NCBI RefSeq assembly: GCF_014697075.1
Contig: NZ_JACJRE010000006.1
Location: 1 to 64,000, forward strand
Direction of reading: 5' to 3'
DNA length: 64,000 bases
From: Tolypothrix sp. FACHB-123
GTDB lineage: Bacteria > Cyanobacteriota > Cyanobacteriia > Cyanobacteriales > Nostocaceae
Position numbers and translations under genes: made by a program. The notes beneath the pieces are model-generated. The model ran no database searches and was not told where the DNA came from. It worked only from the letters and a program-made list of their open reading frames with translations. This document shows positions 36,444 to 46,311 of the stretch, in pieces. How positions within the stretch are numbered: the stretch's first letter is position 1; every line of letters begins with the position of its first letter.

Positions 36444-39122
36444 ATGTCAACTCTCGTCATCGTCGAATCTCCGACCAAAGCTCGTACCATTCGCAACTAC
36501 CTACCATCAGGCTTTCGGGTGGAAGCGTCTATGGGTCATGTGCGTGACCTACCCCAGTCGGCTAGCGAAATTCCCACCGCTATCAAAGCAGAGAAATGGG
36601 CGCAGTTGGGGGTAAATGTAGACGCCGACTTTGAACCGGTGTATGTTGTCCCGAAAGACAAAAAGAAAGTTGTTACCCAACTCAAAGATGCGCTGAAAGA
36701 GGCTGATGAGTTAATTCTAGCAACTGACGAAGACCGGGAAGGTGAGAGCATCAGTTGGCATTTATACCAGTTGCTCAAGCCAAAAGTACCGACTAAGCGG
36801 ATGGTGTTTCACGAAATTACCCAAGACGCGATTAAAAAAGCGCTGAAAAACTGCCGAAATATCGATGAGCAGTTGGTTCGCGCCCAAGAAACGCGCCGGA
36901 TTTTGGATCGCTTGGTAGGTTATACCCTGTCTCCCTTGCTGTGGAAAAAAATCGCCTGGGGATTATCGGCTGGGCGGGTGCAATCTGTAGCGGTGAGGCT
37001 GTTGGTAACTAAGGAACGCCAACGCCGCGCCTTCCATGAAGGTACTTACTGGGATTTAAAGGCATACCTAGAGCAACAAAAATCTCCATTTACTGCCCAG
37101 TTGGTGAACTTAGGTGGCAAGAAAATCGCTAATGGTAGCGATTTTGACCCAACTACCGGACAAATTGCCGCCGGACGCAATGTGGTGTTGCTGAGCGAAG
37201 TCGATGCAGTTGCACTTAAGGAACGGCTGACAGATAAAACCTGGAATGTCAGCGAAGTCGAAGAACGTCCTGTCACCCGCAAACCAGCGCCACCGTTCAC
37301 CACCTCGACATTGCAACAGGAATCTAACCGGAAATTGCGTCTCTCAGCTAGAGACACGATGCGGATTGCCCAGAATTTGTACGAGCAAGGGTACATTACC
37401 TACATGCGGACAGATTCGGTGCATTTATCTGAGCAAGCGATCGCAGCTGCGCGCAGTTGTGTAGAACAGCGCTACGGTAAAGAATATCTCAGCCCCCAAC
37501 CGCGCCAATACACCACCAAATCCAAAGGCGCGCAAGAAGCCCACGAAGCCATTCGCCCAGCAGGTAGCACCTTCCGCACGCCCCAAGAAACCGGTTTGGG
37601 CGGTCGGGAATTGGCTGTCTACGATTTAATTTGGAAGCGTACTGTCGCCTGTCAAATGGCTGACTCTCGCCAAACTCAAATCACCGTTCAATTACAAGTT
37701 GAAGACGCTGGTTTTCGCGCTTCCGGAAAGCGGATTGATTTTCCTGGCTATTTACGCGCCTACGTTGAAGGTTCCGACGATCCCGAAGCTGCGTTAGAAG
37801 ACCAGGAAGTCATTTTACCTAGTTTGAAAGTAGGCGATCGCCCCAATTGTCAAGAAATCGAAGCAATTGGACACGAAACCCAACCCCCAGCTAGGTACAG
37901 CGAAGCAACTCTCGTAAAAACTTTAGAAAGTGAAGGGATTGGTCGTCCGAGTACCTATGCCAGTATTATTGGCACAATTATTGATAAAGGTTATGCCCAA
38001 TTAGTCAATAATGCTCTTATTCCAACTTTCACAGCTTTTGCTGTCACTGACCTATTAGAGAAACACTTCCCGGATGTTGTCGATCCCAGTTTTACCTCCA
38101 AAATGGAGCAAACTCTCGATGACATCGCTACAGGAGAAGCTAAATGGCTACCCTACCTCAAAGAATTTTATTTGGGAGACAAAGGTTTAGAAACCTTAGT
38201 CAAGGAACGGGAGCCGCAAATTGATGAAAAGAACGCCAGGACGGTAGAACTAGAAAATTTACCAGCTAAAGTCCGCATCGGTAAGTATGGCCCCTACATC
38301 GAAGTCGAAAACGGTGAAGGTGTGGTTACAGCTTCCATTCCCAAAGACCTGACCCCAGCAGACCTTGACCCCAAACAGGTAGAGGTGCTACTGCGACAAA
38401 AAACCTCCGGGCCTGACCAACTCGGTCGCCATCCCGACACAGGCGAACCAATTTATGTGAAAATTGGCGCTTACGGGCCTTACGTCCAATTGGGCGACAA
38501 GACCGAAGAAAACCCCAAACCTAAACAAGCTTCCTTACCCAAAGGTGTGACCCCAGAAACCGTCACCTTAGACATCGCTGTTGGTCTTTTAGCTTTACCC
38601 CGGACATTAGGAGTCCATCCGGAAACTGGCGGGAGAATTCAAGCGAGTTTAGGACGCTTCGGCCCTTACATTGTCCACGACCAAGGAAAAGAGGGGAAAG
38701 ATTACCGTTCCCTGAAAGCTGCTGATAATGTCTTAACAGTTTCTTTAGAAAGGGCGTTAGAGTTGTTAGCGGAACCGAAGAAAGGACGCAGTTCCACTAC
38801 CAGCAAATCGAAAGCAGCTTTGCGCGAATTGGGTAACCATCCCGAAGATGAAACCCCAGTGAATATCTATGATGGCCCCTACGGACCTTACATTAAGAAC
38901 GGTAAAACAAATGTCAGCATTCCTGAAGGTGAATCTGTGGAAAGTATGACATTGGAAAAAGCTTTACAATTATTAGCAGGTAAAGCTACATCAGCAAAAT
39001 CAACGCGCAAATCAACTAAGTCTACAACTTCTAAATCTAAAACCACTTCTAAGTCAACTTCTAAAACAACTTCTAAGACAGCTTCTAAAACTGCTAGTAA
39101 AAAAAGTAGTGCCGAAGATTAG
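36444..39122 (+). CDS. topA: DNA topoisomerase I (type IA)
   Basis: An 892-aa enzyme that relaxes negative supercoils by cutting one strand. The N-terminal Toprim domain ([14 protein letters not shown]) contains the acidic triad region ([12 protein letters not shown]). The catalytic tyrosine is Tyr320 in ITYMRTDSV, and the long four-domain core ends near residue 590. The C-terminal part does not have Cys4 zinc fingers but several RxGxYGPYI-type repeats (about 610-860) and a Ser/Thr/Lys-rich basic tail (about 855-889), as in other cyanobacterial TopA. The ATG at 36444 follows a poly-T leader; a 12-bp hairpin follows the stop. Confidence 0.97.
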   Translation: MSTLVIVESPTKARTIRNYLPSGFRVEASMGHVRDLPQSASEIPTAIKAEKWAQLGVNVDADFEPVYVVPKDKKKVVTQLKDALKEADELILATDEDREGESISWHLYQLLKPKVPTKRMVFHEITQDAIKKALKNCRNIDEQLVRAQETRRILDRLVGYTLSPLLWKKIAWGLSAGRVQSVAVRLLVTKERQRRAFHEGTYWDLKAYLEQQKSPFTAQLVNLGGKKIANGSDFDPTTGQIAAGRNVVLLSEVDAVALKERLTDKTWNVSEVEERPVTRKPAPPFTTSTLQQESNRKLRLSARDTMRIAQNLYEQGYITYMRTDSVHLSEQAIAAARSCVEQRYGKEYLSPQPRQYTTKSKGAQEAHEAIRPAGSTFRTPQETGLGGRELAVYDLIWKRTVACQMADSRQTQITVQLQVEDAGFRASGKRIDFPGYLRAYVEGSDDPEAALEDQEVILPSLKVGDRPNCQEIEAIGHETQPPARYSEATLVKTLESEGIGRPSTYASIIGTIIDKGYAQLVNNALIPTFTAFAVTDLLEKHFPDVVDPSFTSKMEQTLDDIATGEAKWLPYLKEFYLGDKGLETLVKEREPQIDEKNARTVELENLPAKVRIGKYGPYIEVENGEGVVTASIPKDLTPADLDPKQVEVLLRQKTSGPDQLGRHPDTGEPIYVKIGAYGPYVQLGDKTEENPKPKQASLPKGVTPETVTLDIAVGLLALPRTLGVHPETGGRIQASLGRFGPYIVHDQGKEGKDYRSLKAADNVLTVSLERALELLAEPKKGRSSTTSKSKAALRELGNHPEDETPVNIYDGPYGPYIKNGKTNVSIPEGESVESMTLEKALQLLAGKATSAKSTRKSTKSTTSKSKTTSKSTSKTTSKTASKTASKKSSAED

Positions 39123-39150
39123 TAGTCCATCACATTGACTTTGATGTATG

Positions 39151-39178
39151 CCTAATCAGGACTTTTGTCCTGATTAGG
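39151..39178 (+). terminator. perfect 12-bp hairpin after topA
   Basis: CCTAATCAGGAC (39151-39162), a TTTT loop and GTCCTGATTAGG (39167-39178) form a very stable hairpin 28 bases after the topA stop. It is not followed by a strong T-run, so it could be a terminator-like processing site or a dispersed repeat. A single arm of the same sequence, CCTAATCAGGACTT, occurs at about 2668. Confidence 0.5.
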
Positions 39179-39471
39179 AAGTGATTTACCCATCATGATT
39201 AATGTGGCTGATTTCCCAATCTATCAAGAAATTGTCAAATTTTGACTAATAAAGGACATCAAGCAAAGCGATGGTTTCATGGCCGTAGGATTATCAGAAT
39301 GTGATACTCTAAGAAGTAAGGCAGATCACCACACAACATTTGATAGAGTGGCTCACCCCCGAAATTAAACAGTGCGATCGCCCCAATTACAAACCAGAGG
39401 TGCCAAAGTACGCCAGTTTCTGCGTAGCTGTTAATCAAAATTGAGGTAGTATCTCAGGAGCAGTCATTTCA
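39179..39471. other. spacer between the topA hairpin and the small ORF
   Basis: Together with the topA hairpin it makes up a 349-base gene-free stretch. No long ORF; a HIP1-like site is at about 39375. The final 40 bases carry the ribosome site of the 45-aa ORF. Confidence 0.35.
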
Positions 39472-39609
39472 ATGGACTATATAGAAAAGGTACTGGAAAA
39501 GCTTAAAGAATTGGCGCGGAAGCTGATTGAGTCCCTACTCGGGCCAGAAGCTGAGCCGGAACCGGAACTAATACCGATTCCAGTAAATGAACGTTCGCGT
39601 CGTCGTTAA
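39472..39609 (+). CDS. 45-aa small protein upstream of aroQ
   Basis: A short ORF that I think is real. It begins ATG with GGAG eleven bases upstream and ends ten bases before the aroQ GTG. The protein has an amphipathic, Lys/Glu/Leu-rich first half (MDYIEKVLEKLKELARKLIE), then a proline/glutamate linker (PEAEPEPELIPIP) and an arginine end (ERSRRR). It is probably cotranscribed and translationally linked with aroQ. I do not recognise a function; a helical peptide that binds a partner protein or membrane is conceivable. Confidence 0.6.
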   Translation: MDYIEKVLEKLKELARKLIESLLGPEAEPEPELIPIPVNERSRRR

Positions 39610-39619
39610 GAGATAGAAA

Positions 39620-40087
39620 GTGCCGGATTTGACGTTGCAGCCTTTGAGTATTTTATTGCTGCACGGGCCAAACCTGAATTTGCTAGGACAGCGAGAGCCG
39701 GGAATATACGGTTCCTTGACACTGGCTGAAATTAACCACCTGTTAGCCGCAGAAGGAAAGAAACTACAGGTGAGTGTTTTTCCTGTGCAGTCAAATCATG
39801 AAGGCGTTTTGGTTGATACTATTCATGAAGCCCTAGGAAAACATCAGGGGATTTTGATTAATGCTGGGGCTTACACGCATACTAGTGTGGCTTTGCGAGA
39901 TGCGATCGCGGGTGTTAACTTACCTACAGTAGAAGTACATTTAAGTAACATATACCGTCGGGAAGAATTTCGACATCATTCTTATATAGCACCGATAGCG
40001 ATCGGGCAGATTAGTGGCTTTGGTGTTCAAAGTTACATTTTAGGTTTACAAGCATTAGTGCATCATTTGCGGAAGGATAAAGTATAG
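39620..40087 (+). CDS. aroQ: type II 3-dehydroquinate dehydratase
   Basis: A 155-aa shikimate-pathway enzyme that removes water from 3-dehydroquinate. Type II signature residues are present: the N-terminal [17 protein letters not shown] with Arg and Tyr of the active site, the [10 protein letters not shown] segment, [16 protein letters not shown], and the catalytic His region [15 protein letters not shown] followed by IGQISGFG. The start is GTG at 39620, ten bases after the small 45-aa ORF. Normal length for the dodecameric class. It supplies chorismate for aromatic amino acids, quinones and folate. Confidence 0.96.
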   Translation: MPDLTLQPLSILLLHGPNLNLLGQREPGIYGSLTLAEINHLLAAEGKKLQVSVFPVQSNHEGVLVDTIHEALGKHQGILINAGAYTHTSVALRDAIAGVNLPTVEVHLSNIYRREEFRHHSYIAPIAIGQISGFGVQSYILGLQALVHHLRKDKV

Positions 40088-40175
40088 AAGTATGAAGGCT
40101 CCAGGACGATTAAATTTTCCCTATATCAATTCCTAAGCCTTCAAACTGCTAACTTCATGTAACTATTCTTGATGT

Positions 40176-41225
40176 ATGCGCTACTCTGTTGTTAGTCGAT
40201 TTCGCGGGACTTTACTTGGGGCTTTAATTGGACAAAGATTAGCATCCAGTCAGGAGCGAGAATTCCCCAATAGTTATGATCTAGATCCCATAGCGGTTCT
40301 AGGTACTGAAAGTTTAATTACACTAGGCAAATTAGATTTAGATGATTGGCGATGTCTACGACAGGCTAAGCCTACGCCACAACAACCAGCATCTACTAAT
40401 TTAGCTCCTACTCATAGCACTTCTGTAAAAGTGATACTGGCTACCTTACCAGTAGCACTTTTTTTTCATGAAAACCCGCAAAAATTGCGACAAAACTTGC
40501 TGCATGGGTTAAAAATCTGGGAAGATAACCCAGTCGTTAGGGATGGAACCCTAGCAGTAGGATATGCGATCGCGCAAATTCTCACTGAAAAACTCCACCC
40601 CCGCACCCTGATTCCCGAAATAATTGCTTTTATCGGTGAAACTTCAACATCGCTACCAGAACAACTAACCAAAGTTAATACTTTGTTAGATCAAGGAGCC
40701 AGTTTAGAACAGGCGCAAACCGCCTTCAGTAGACAAGAAAAACTCGCTAAAGGTATTGCTATGGCGTTTTATTGCTTTCTCAGTACCTTAGAAGATTATC
40801 GCTTAGCAGTTTTGCTAGCTCATCAACAAAGTAATATTTGGCAACAAGACAATTGGCGTTTACACTTACATAGTATAAGTGCAATTACTGGTGCTTTATC
40901 AGGGGCCTATAATAGCATTGCGGGTATTCCTTTAGGTTGGCAGATCTTATACTCGCAAGCTGATTTAGCAACATGGGGACTAAGCAATTTTGCTGGAATG
41001 GTGGAATTAGCTGATGCACTTGTGGCTGTTTGGTCAGGGTTGTATAATCATGCCTTGCATTCAGAGCAGTTAGATCCAAAGGGAGATTTCTCTGATGGGG
41101 AAGAACTACCACTAGCTTTATGGTCACCTATTCCCCAAAACAGTCGCTACAACTCTGCTTTCCAGAGTCAGCCACTGTCTCCTGGATGGGTCTTCGCCGC
41201 TCCGCGTGTAATTCGGTCGCGTTAA
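40176..41225 (+). CDS. degenerate ADP-ribosylglycohydrolase-like protein
   Basis: A 349-aa helical protein. The start SRFRGTLLGALIGQRLASS resembles the N terminus of ADP-ribosylglycohydrolases (RFRGxLLGxxxGDALG), and GALSGAYNSIAGIPLGWQ resembles their C-terminal signature. The catalytic acidic residues (GD and the DDT/TDD triads that bind Mg) are not seen, so it is probably a non-catalytic relative. A Thr/Pro/Ser linker (about 68-85) follows the first helix region. The ATG at 40176 has no strong ribosome site. It lies downstream of aroQ and upstream of the HD phosphodiesterase; a functional link is unknown. Confidence 0.6.
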   Translation: MRYSVVSRFRGTLLGALIGQRLASSQEREFPNSYDLDPIAVLGTESLITLGKLDLDDWRCLRQAKPTPQQPASTNLAPTHSTSVKVILATLPVALFFHENPQKLRQNLLHGLKIWEDNPVVRDGTLAVGYAIAQILTEKLHPRTLIPEIIAFIGETSTSLPEQLTKVNTLLDQGASLEQAQTAFSRQEKLAKGIAMAFYCFLSTLEDYRLAVLLAHQQSNIWQQDNWRLHLHSISAITGALSGAYNSIAGIPLGWQILYSQADLATWGLSNFAGMVELADALVAVWSGLYNHALHSEQLDPKGDFSDGEELPLALWSPIPQNSRYNSAFQSQPLSPGWVFAAPRVIRSR

Positions 41226-41490
41226 TGCTATTTATACTGAGCAGCATTGTAGACACGACGCCAAAATTCTCTTGGCTTCAGCAATCGACTAATACAAAAA
41301 TTAGTAGTTCTTTATACTACAATTTCCAAAGAAACTCTTAACCTGACTCTGTAGGTAGGTATTGTGGCTCATCAGCTGCAAGCAAACCCCACCTCCGAAG
41401 TTCTGAGCGACTTGGGTTGCTCCTGCTTGGGCTTCCCCTAGGTTTGTCTTGTTTTGAGCTTATCAAAGTAAGCAACTGTAGGCAGAGGTA

Positions 41491-44160
41491 ATGAAATATC
41501 AGCAATTTTTTAACTCTTTGAACCAGCAATTAGATCTTTGGCGACGACAGTGCAAGCGTCGTCAAGTACAATTGCTGCAAAGTAGCCAAAACTGCCTGGA
41601 CGACTTGCAAAAAACTGTGGTGAAGAATATACACCTGTATGTATCAAAATCTCATAAAAATAGCCAAAAACCAGGAATAACACTTAGCTCAATGCCAAAA
41701 TCAGTTCCAACTCACAGCCAGATGAATACAATTGGTTTTAGTTGGGTGCATGAAAATCGTGCTTCTGTGATTTTGGCGATCGCAGTCGTGTCGCTAACAG
41801 GTGTAATTGGGCATAAATTATATAATCAACCTAACCTCAAACAGGGAAGTATCGCACCCGAAACGATTAAAGCTCCATATACAGACAAAATAGAAAACAG
41901 GCAAAAAACACAAGCCCAACGCGAAGCTGTCCGGAAAAATTTCTGGCCTGTGTTAGTGGTTGATAGCGAAATTAATAATCAAATCAAGCAAAATTTGCAA
42001 CAACTGTTAGATCGGGGTGATGATATTCGGGCTATGGCTGGATCTTTCCCTTTCCGGGATAGTTTAGATTTATCTGTCGCTAGCCAAAGTTATCTCCGCG
42101 CTTGTAGTGAATCTGAGTGGAAAAATATCTTACTCACCCTAGAAAAAACTAAAAAACAGACATTTGGATTATTACTACCTAACCAAAATAGTAGTTCTCA
42201 GATTGCTCAAGAAGCCACCAAACCATTAGATGTACCTTGGAAATCATCTCCCCCTACATCTAGTTCTTCCCAGGAACGATTAGCTAAATCTGAGTCAGCA
42301 GAGGAAAAACCAGTTAATATTTCTCCCAATGCTGACTTGTTTCAAGCAGTGACGGAATTAGATGTTTACAGAGTTACAAATTCACAACAAAAATATTCTG
42401 CACTGATTTCGCAAATTTCCCAAGCCAGGAAACAATACCAAATAGCTAAAGCTAAGTTATCACTGCTAGAGGTTGGTAGCTTATCGGCAATATATAAAGA
42501 CAATATCTTTTTAGAATTATCAGATGCAGATTGGTCAAAAACACGAAAATTAGTCCGCGATATTGCTGAACGCATTCTGGTTCAAGGTATCCCCTACGGA
42601 TTACCAGAGAATGCTTTAAAAAATACAGTCAACTTACAAGTTGACACATTAGAACCTCCATCAGCTCAACCTTTGGCTAGCAAACTGTTATTGGCTGTGC
42701 TGCAACCGAATTTGAAGAAAGATGAAGAGAAAACGCAACAACAAGCAAAACAAGCAGTTGCTGACGTAGCACCCATCACAGATGAAGTACGACAGGATGA
42801 GGAAATTGTACGCAAGGGACAGAAAATTAGTCAGCGGAATTTGGAGGTTTTAAAGCATTATGAACTAATTGAGCTGGAAACTAACTGGGCAGAGTTAATT
42901 AAATTAACGGGAATTGTTACCACAGGAATTGGTATTTTTGTTGGTGTAGAACGGCGCTTGGGGAGTAAATTACGCCAACGCGATCGCTTGTTAATCTTGC
43001 TGCTTACCCTCAGCACTCCTGGATTAATCACGGTGGGTGTATCACATACTACCTGGAGTGCCATTGGTTTATTGCTAGGTAGCTTTTATGGCCCGGCTTT
43101 AGGTATCACAGTTGTGGGGCTAATGTTACTAGTGCTACCAATAAACATGGAAATTAGTACAATTGCCTTGATCGCAGGAGCGGCTGGGGGAATAGTTGGT
43201 AGTTTAATGGCTAAACGACTGCGATCGCGTGAAGAATTAGCTTTATTAGGTTTAGCGATCGCTTCTACCCAAGGCGGTATTTACTTAATCCTCTCGCTGT
43301 TTTTGGAGAGTAATCTTTCTTGGTATTTAATCCTCCAAAGTGCTGGATTATTTGCTTTATGGGGCTTGGGGTGGAGTATTGTGGCTTTAGGTTTGAGTCC
43401 TTATTTAGAAAAAATCTTTGATTTAGTTACCCCCATCCGCTTAGCCGAATTAGCCAATCCCAATCGCCCCTTATTAAAGCGACTAGCCACAGAAGCACCG
43501 GGAACCTTTCAACATACCCTATTTGTTGCTACCTTAGCGGAAACTGCGGCTAAACAACTTAAATGTGATGTAGAACTAGTTAGAGCCGGTACCCTGTACC
43601 ACGACATCGGTAAAATGCACGACCCCCTGGGTTTTATTGAAAACCAAATGGGTGGGCCAAATAAACATGAAACAGAGATTAAAGACCCTTGGAAGAGTGC
43701 CGCAATTATCAAAAAGCATGTCAGCGAAGGGTTAGCAATGGCGCAGCAACATTTATTACCTACAGCAATTCAAGCTTTTATTCCCGAACACCAGGGAACA
43801 ATGCTCATTGCTTATTTCCATCACCAAGCCCAGCAAATGGCGAAGGAAGACCCAAGTATAAAAGTAAACGACGATGATTTTCGTTACGACGGCCCCATTC
43901 CCCAATCACGGGAGACAGCAATTGTCATGTTGGCAGATTCTTGTGAAGCGGCGCTGCGATCGCTCAAAGATGCTTCTCCAGAACAAGCCTTAAATATGCT
44001 GAATAATATCTTGCGGGCAAGATGGCAAGACAATCAACTAGTAGATTCTGGACTGACAAAAGAGGAAGTTTCCCAAATCGCAGAAATCTTCGTAGAAGTT
44101 TGGCAACAATTCCATCACAAACGCATTGCTTATCCTAAATTTAAGTCGGCTAAAGGATAG
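41491..44160 (+). CDS. 7TM-HD family phosphohydrolase (PgpH-like)
   Basis: An 889-aa membrane phosphodiesterase related to Listeria PgpH, which cleaves cyclic di-AMP. The layout is a cytoplasmic N-terminal part, one membrane helix at about 91-105, an extracellular 7TMR-HDED-like domain (about 110-460), a seven-helix membrane region (about 470-670) and a cytoplasmic HD domain. The metal motif is His704-Asp705 (YHDIGKMHD), preceded by PGTFQHT and followed by HVSEGLAMAQ and IPEHQGT. These make the HD domain complete. Cyclic di-AMP as substrate is the family assignment; this organism was not tested. A potassium/osmotic or light-dark role is inferred from work on other cyanobacteria. Confidence 0.9.
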   Translation: MKYQQFFNSLNQQLDLWRRQCKRRQVQLLQSSQNCLDDLQKTVVKNIHLYVSKSHKNSQKPGITLSSMPKSVPTHSQMNTIGFSWVHENRASVILAIAVVSLTGVIGHKLYNQPNLKQGSIAPETIKAPYTDKIENRQKTQAQREAVRKNFWPVLVVDSEINNQIKQNLQQLLDRGDDIRAMAGSFPFRDSLDLSVASQSYLRACSESEWKNILLTLEKTKKQTFGLLLPNQNSSSQIAQEATKPLDVPWKSSPPTSSSSQERLAKSESAEEKPVNISPNADLFQAVTELDVYRVTNSQQKYSALISQISQARKQYQIAKAKLSLLEVGSLSAIYKDNIFLELSDADWSKTRKLVRDIAERILVQGIPYGLPENALKNTVNLQVDTLEPPSAQPLASKLLLAVLQPNLKKDEEKTQQQAKQAVADVAPITDEVRQDEEIVRKGQKISQRNLEVLKHYELIELETNWAELIKLTGIVTTGIGIFVGVERRLGSKLRQRDRLLILLLTLSTPGLITVGVSHTTWSAIGLLLGSFYGPALGITVVGLMLLVLPINMEISTIALIAGAAGGIVGSLMAKRLRSREELALLGLAIASTQGGIYLILSLFLESNLSWYLILQSAGLFALWGLGWSIVALGLSPYLEKIFDLVTPIRLAELANPNRPLLKRLATEAPGTFQHTLFVATLAETAAKQLKCDVELVRAGTLYHDIGKMHDPLGFIENQMGGPNKHETEIKDPWKSAAIIKKHVSEGLAMAQQHLLPTAIQAFIPEHQGTMLIAYFHHQAQQMAKEDPSIKVNDDDFRYDGPIPQSRETAIVMLADSCEAALRSLKDASPEQALNMLNNILRARWQDNQLVDSGLTKEEVSQIAEIFVEVWQQFHHKRIAYPKFKSAKG

Positions 44161-44191
44161 GGCATTGGGCATTGGGCATTGGGCATTGGGC
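44160..44191. repeat. GGGCATT tandem repeat after the HD phosphodiesterase gene
   Basis: Four to five exact GGGCATT units follow the stop codon, in the same orientation as those after ftsI. A further segment (44192-44260) of mixed inverted repeats (CTACGCTTAGCGCGCAGCG) is a dispersed Nostoc-type repeat remnant. Confidence 0.7.
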
Positions 44192-44276
44192 GCTTGTACT
44201 GAGCGTAAAGCCTGCGGCATAGCTACGCTTAGCGCGCAGCGTCTCCCCTTGGGAGAAGAGAAGTATTGGGCATTTG

Positions 44277-44954
44277 TTAGTTCTCCTTGTTTTCTATGTC
44301 CCCCAAATCTCTCCGCACGCCTGCCAAAATTAAATTGACTGCTTGCTGGGTATACTGCTCAATCATTTCTGGACTCAGCAGTTGGACATCTGGACTGACA
44401 TGCTTGAGGTTTTCGTGGGCGTTGAAGTAGAAAGTACAAACTCCAGCGATTTGTAGGGTGACAAGAAAGGGATCTAGTGGGCGAAAACAACCGGCTGCCA
44501 TTCCCCGCTCTAAAATTCTGATTAAATAGGCGAAATTATCTTGCCAATTCCCTAATTTGAAATATTTTCCGTGATTTTGGTTTGCTTCTTGAAACCATAG
44601 CATCCCCTGTTTTGGGTGTGCGGCTTCATAGGCGATCGCTTCTCTGATAACTAGCTTTAATGCTTCCTCTGGCGGTAGGCTATCGAGATTAAGCCGTTTA
44701 AACCATTCGTGCATTTCTACAGCCGGGCGTTGCAGCACCGCTTGATATAGCCCTTCCTTACTCTCGAAATAGTAGTAAATCATCGCTGTGGTAACACCTG
44801 CACCTTTGGAGATCGCTTCTGTGCGCGCCCCACTCAGCCCATTTCTGGAGAACTCTGCTTCTGCTGCATCGAGAATCTGTCTCTTTGTTACCTCTGCATC
44901 CCGCACCTGGCGAGGTTTATTTGCTGCGGCTTTTGATTGCGTTGAACGAACCAC
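44277..44954 (-). CDS. TetR/AcrR family transcriptional regulator
   Basis: A 225-aa repressor-type regulator. The N-terminal HTH is complete (KRQILDAAEAEFSRNG, then TEAISKGAGVTTAMIYYYFESKEGLYQAV, about 25-75), followed by a helical ligand-binding domain (90-215). The start is GTG at 44954. It faces the Rieske oxygenase gene across a 359-base spacer carrying a perfect 12-bp palindrome and related half sites, the usual layout of self-regulation plus control of the divergent gene. The ligand is unknown. Confidence 0.93.
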   Translation of the reverse strand: MVRSTQSKAAANKPRQVRDAEVTKRQILDAAEAEFSRNGLSGARTEAISKGAGVTTAMIYYYFESKEGLYQAVLQRPAVEMHEWFKRLNLDSLPPEEALKLVIREAIAYEAAHPKQGMLWFQEANQNHGKYFKLGNWQDNFAYLIRILERGMAAGCFRPLDPFLVTLQIAGVCTFYFNAHENLKHVSPDVQLLSPEMIEQYTQQAVNLILAGVRRDLGDIENKEN

Positions 44955-45040
44955 GGTTTTTTATCAGAATCACGAGAATCATCTTAACTAAAAAATCGCT
45001 TAGTAGTTGACAGGCGAGATGAGATTTATTACATTACTCT

Positions 45041-45066
45041 TAATTAACTAAATTTTTAGTTAATTA
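45041..45066. promoter_or_regulatory. probable TetR operator (perfect 12-bp palindrome)
   Basis: TAATTAACTAAA (45041-45052), two T and TTTAGTTAATTA (45055-45066) form an exact inverted repeat. A TTAACTAA half site also occurs at 44984-44991, just before the tetR start. Location between the divergent regulator and oxygenase genes makes it the best operator candidate. Binding is inference. Confidence 0.6.
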
Positions 45067-45097
45067 GATTTTGCAGACAGCGTTAATCAAATTTAGC

Positions 45098-45113
45098 CGA
45101 CCATATAGTCGGT
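45098..45113. promoter_or_regulatory. second dyad CCGAC-N6-GTCGG in the tetR-oxygenase spacer
   Basis: CCGAC (45098-45102) and GTCGG (45109-45113) with a six-base AT-rich centre (CATATA) form a 16-base dyad typical in size for TetR-family sites. It is 200 bases upstream of the oxygenase ATG. Confidence 0.45.
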
Positions 45114-45313
45114 AAATTTGCCTTACTCATTTCATCTTGGCTGAGATATAAATCATATATTTCGCCAATAAATATTTATTGAAAAATATCCCTGGAAAAT
45201 ATCTATTCAGGGAACAGATATTTTGTCATTGTTTAGCCAGTTTAGTATTTCAGCAGAATTGCTTGGCTGACAAATGATCAATGACCAATTAAATCAAATA
45301 TTTTGGAGGAATC

Positions 45314-46267
45314 ATGGAACCAATTTTACCCGGTGCGCCTTGGTTAATTGCCCATAAATCAATGTTGGGAATTAATAAACCCAATAAAATTACCTTAAAT
45401 GGGCGAGATTATGTAATTTGGCAAAATACCAAAGGTGAAGTATTTGCATTGGATAATGTTTGTCCACATATGCAAGCACCTTTATCAAATGGCTGGATTT
45501 GTCAAGATAGAAATACTATTGCTTGTCCTTTCCATGCACTAGAATTTGATGGTAAAGGCAGACTATATCACCAAGATAAAAAAGATATCCAGCCAATTAC
45601 TAAACCATTAGACATAATAGTCAGTAATGATTGTATCTGGACTTATGGTGGATTTGAACCGAGATTACCTATCCCAGAATTACATCAACAAGTGATTGAT
45701 GAGTACCAATTTTTAGGAGTATGTGGTGAAAAAAGCATTCAAGGTGACTTTTTAAGTAACATGATGGTGAATTATGACTATAATCACCAAAATGGCACCC
45801 ATAAAGATTTATTTAAAATTACATCTTGTAACGTGACTGCTTTTGAACCACAAGGGTATTATGCCAAAGTCGCCCAAGATTTAACCAGGTCTGACAATAC
45901 TTGGCAAGAAATTTTCAAAAATCCGGTTGTGGGAATATTACCCAAGATTATGCAGAATAAATTGGAATATGCTTTTCCTTCAACTACAGTTTTATTTAGT
46001 CAAGCACCTATTGCTGATATTGCTCAAATTCATATTCTTTACCCAGAAACAGAAAAAACCACCAAAGCATTTATTTTGATGTATACCAAAGTTATGCATC
46101 CGGTGATGAAATTATTATTTAAAAATTCAATTTTACAAGCAGCGGCTACAGTCATAGAACAAGATAGTACAGCAGTGGAAACTCTTTATCCCAGAGAAAA
46201 AGCCAAAATTAGATTACCTAACGAAGAGATTATGTTTTACGCCGAAAAACTCTATCGAGATTGGTAA
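45314..46267 (+). CDS. Rieske oxygenase (ring-hydroxylating type)
   Basis: A 317-aa Rieske non-heme iron oxygenase-like protein. The [2Fe-2S] site is Cys50-x-His52 (CPHMQAP) and Cys71-x2-His74 (CPFHALEFDG), and a likely mononuclear iron site is His158-x4-His163 (NHQNGTH). The C-terminal part is a START-like catalytic domain (about 140-310). The family hydroxylates or oxidatively modifies aromatic and sterol-like substrates, with electrons from a separate reductase. No reductase gene is adjacent. GGAGG stands five bases before the ATG. Control by the divergent TetR is likely. Substrate unknown. Confidence 0.9.
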   Translation: MEPILPGAPWLIAHKSMLGINKPNKITLNGRDYVIWQNTKGEVFALDNVCPHMQAPLSNGWICQDRNTIACPFHALEFDGKGRLYHQDKKDIQPITKPLDIIVSNDCIWTYGGFEPRLPIPELHQQVIDEYQFLGVCGEKSIQGDFLSNMMVNYDYNHQNGTHKDLFKITSCNVTAFEPQGYYAKVAQDLTRSDNTWQEIFKNPVVGILPKIMQNKLEYAFPSTTVLFSQAPIADIAQIHILYPETEKTTKAFILMYTKVMHPVMKLLFKNSILQAAATVIEQDSTAVETLYPREKAKIRLPNEEIMFYAEKLYRDW

Positions 46268-46311
46268 ATGTTAGGCTAAAGTTAGCAAGATTGCCAGGCA
46301 CATTGCAGATT

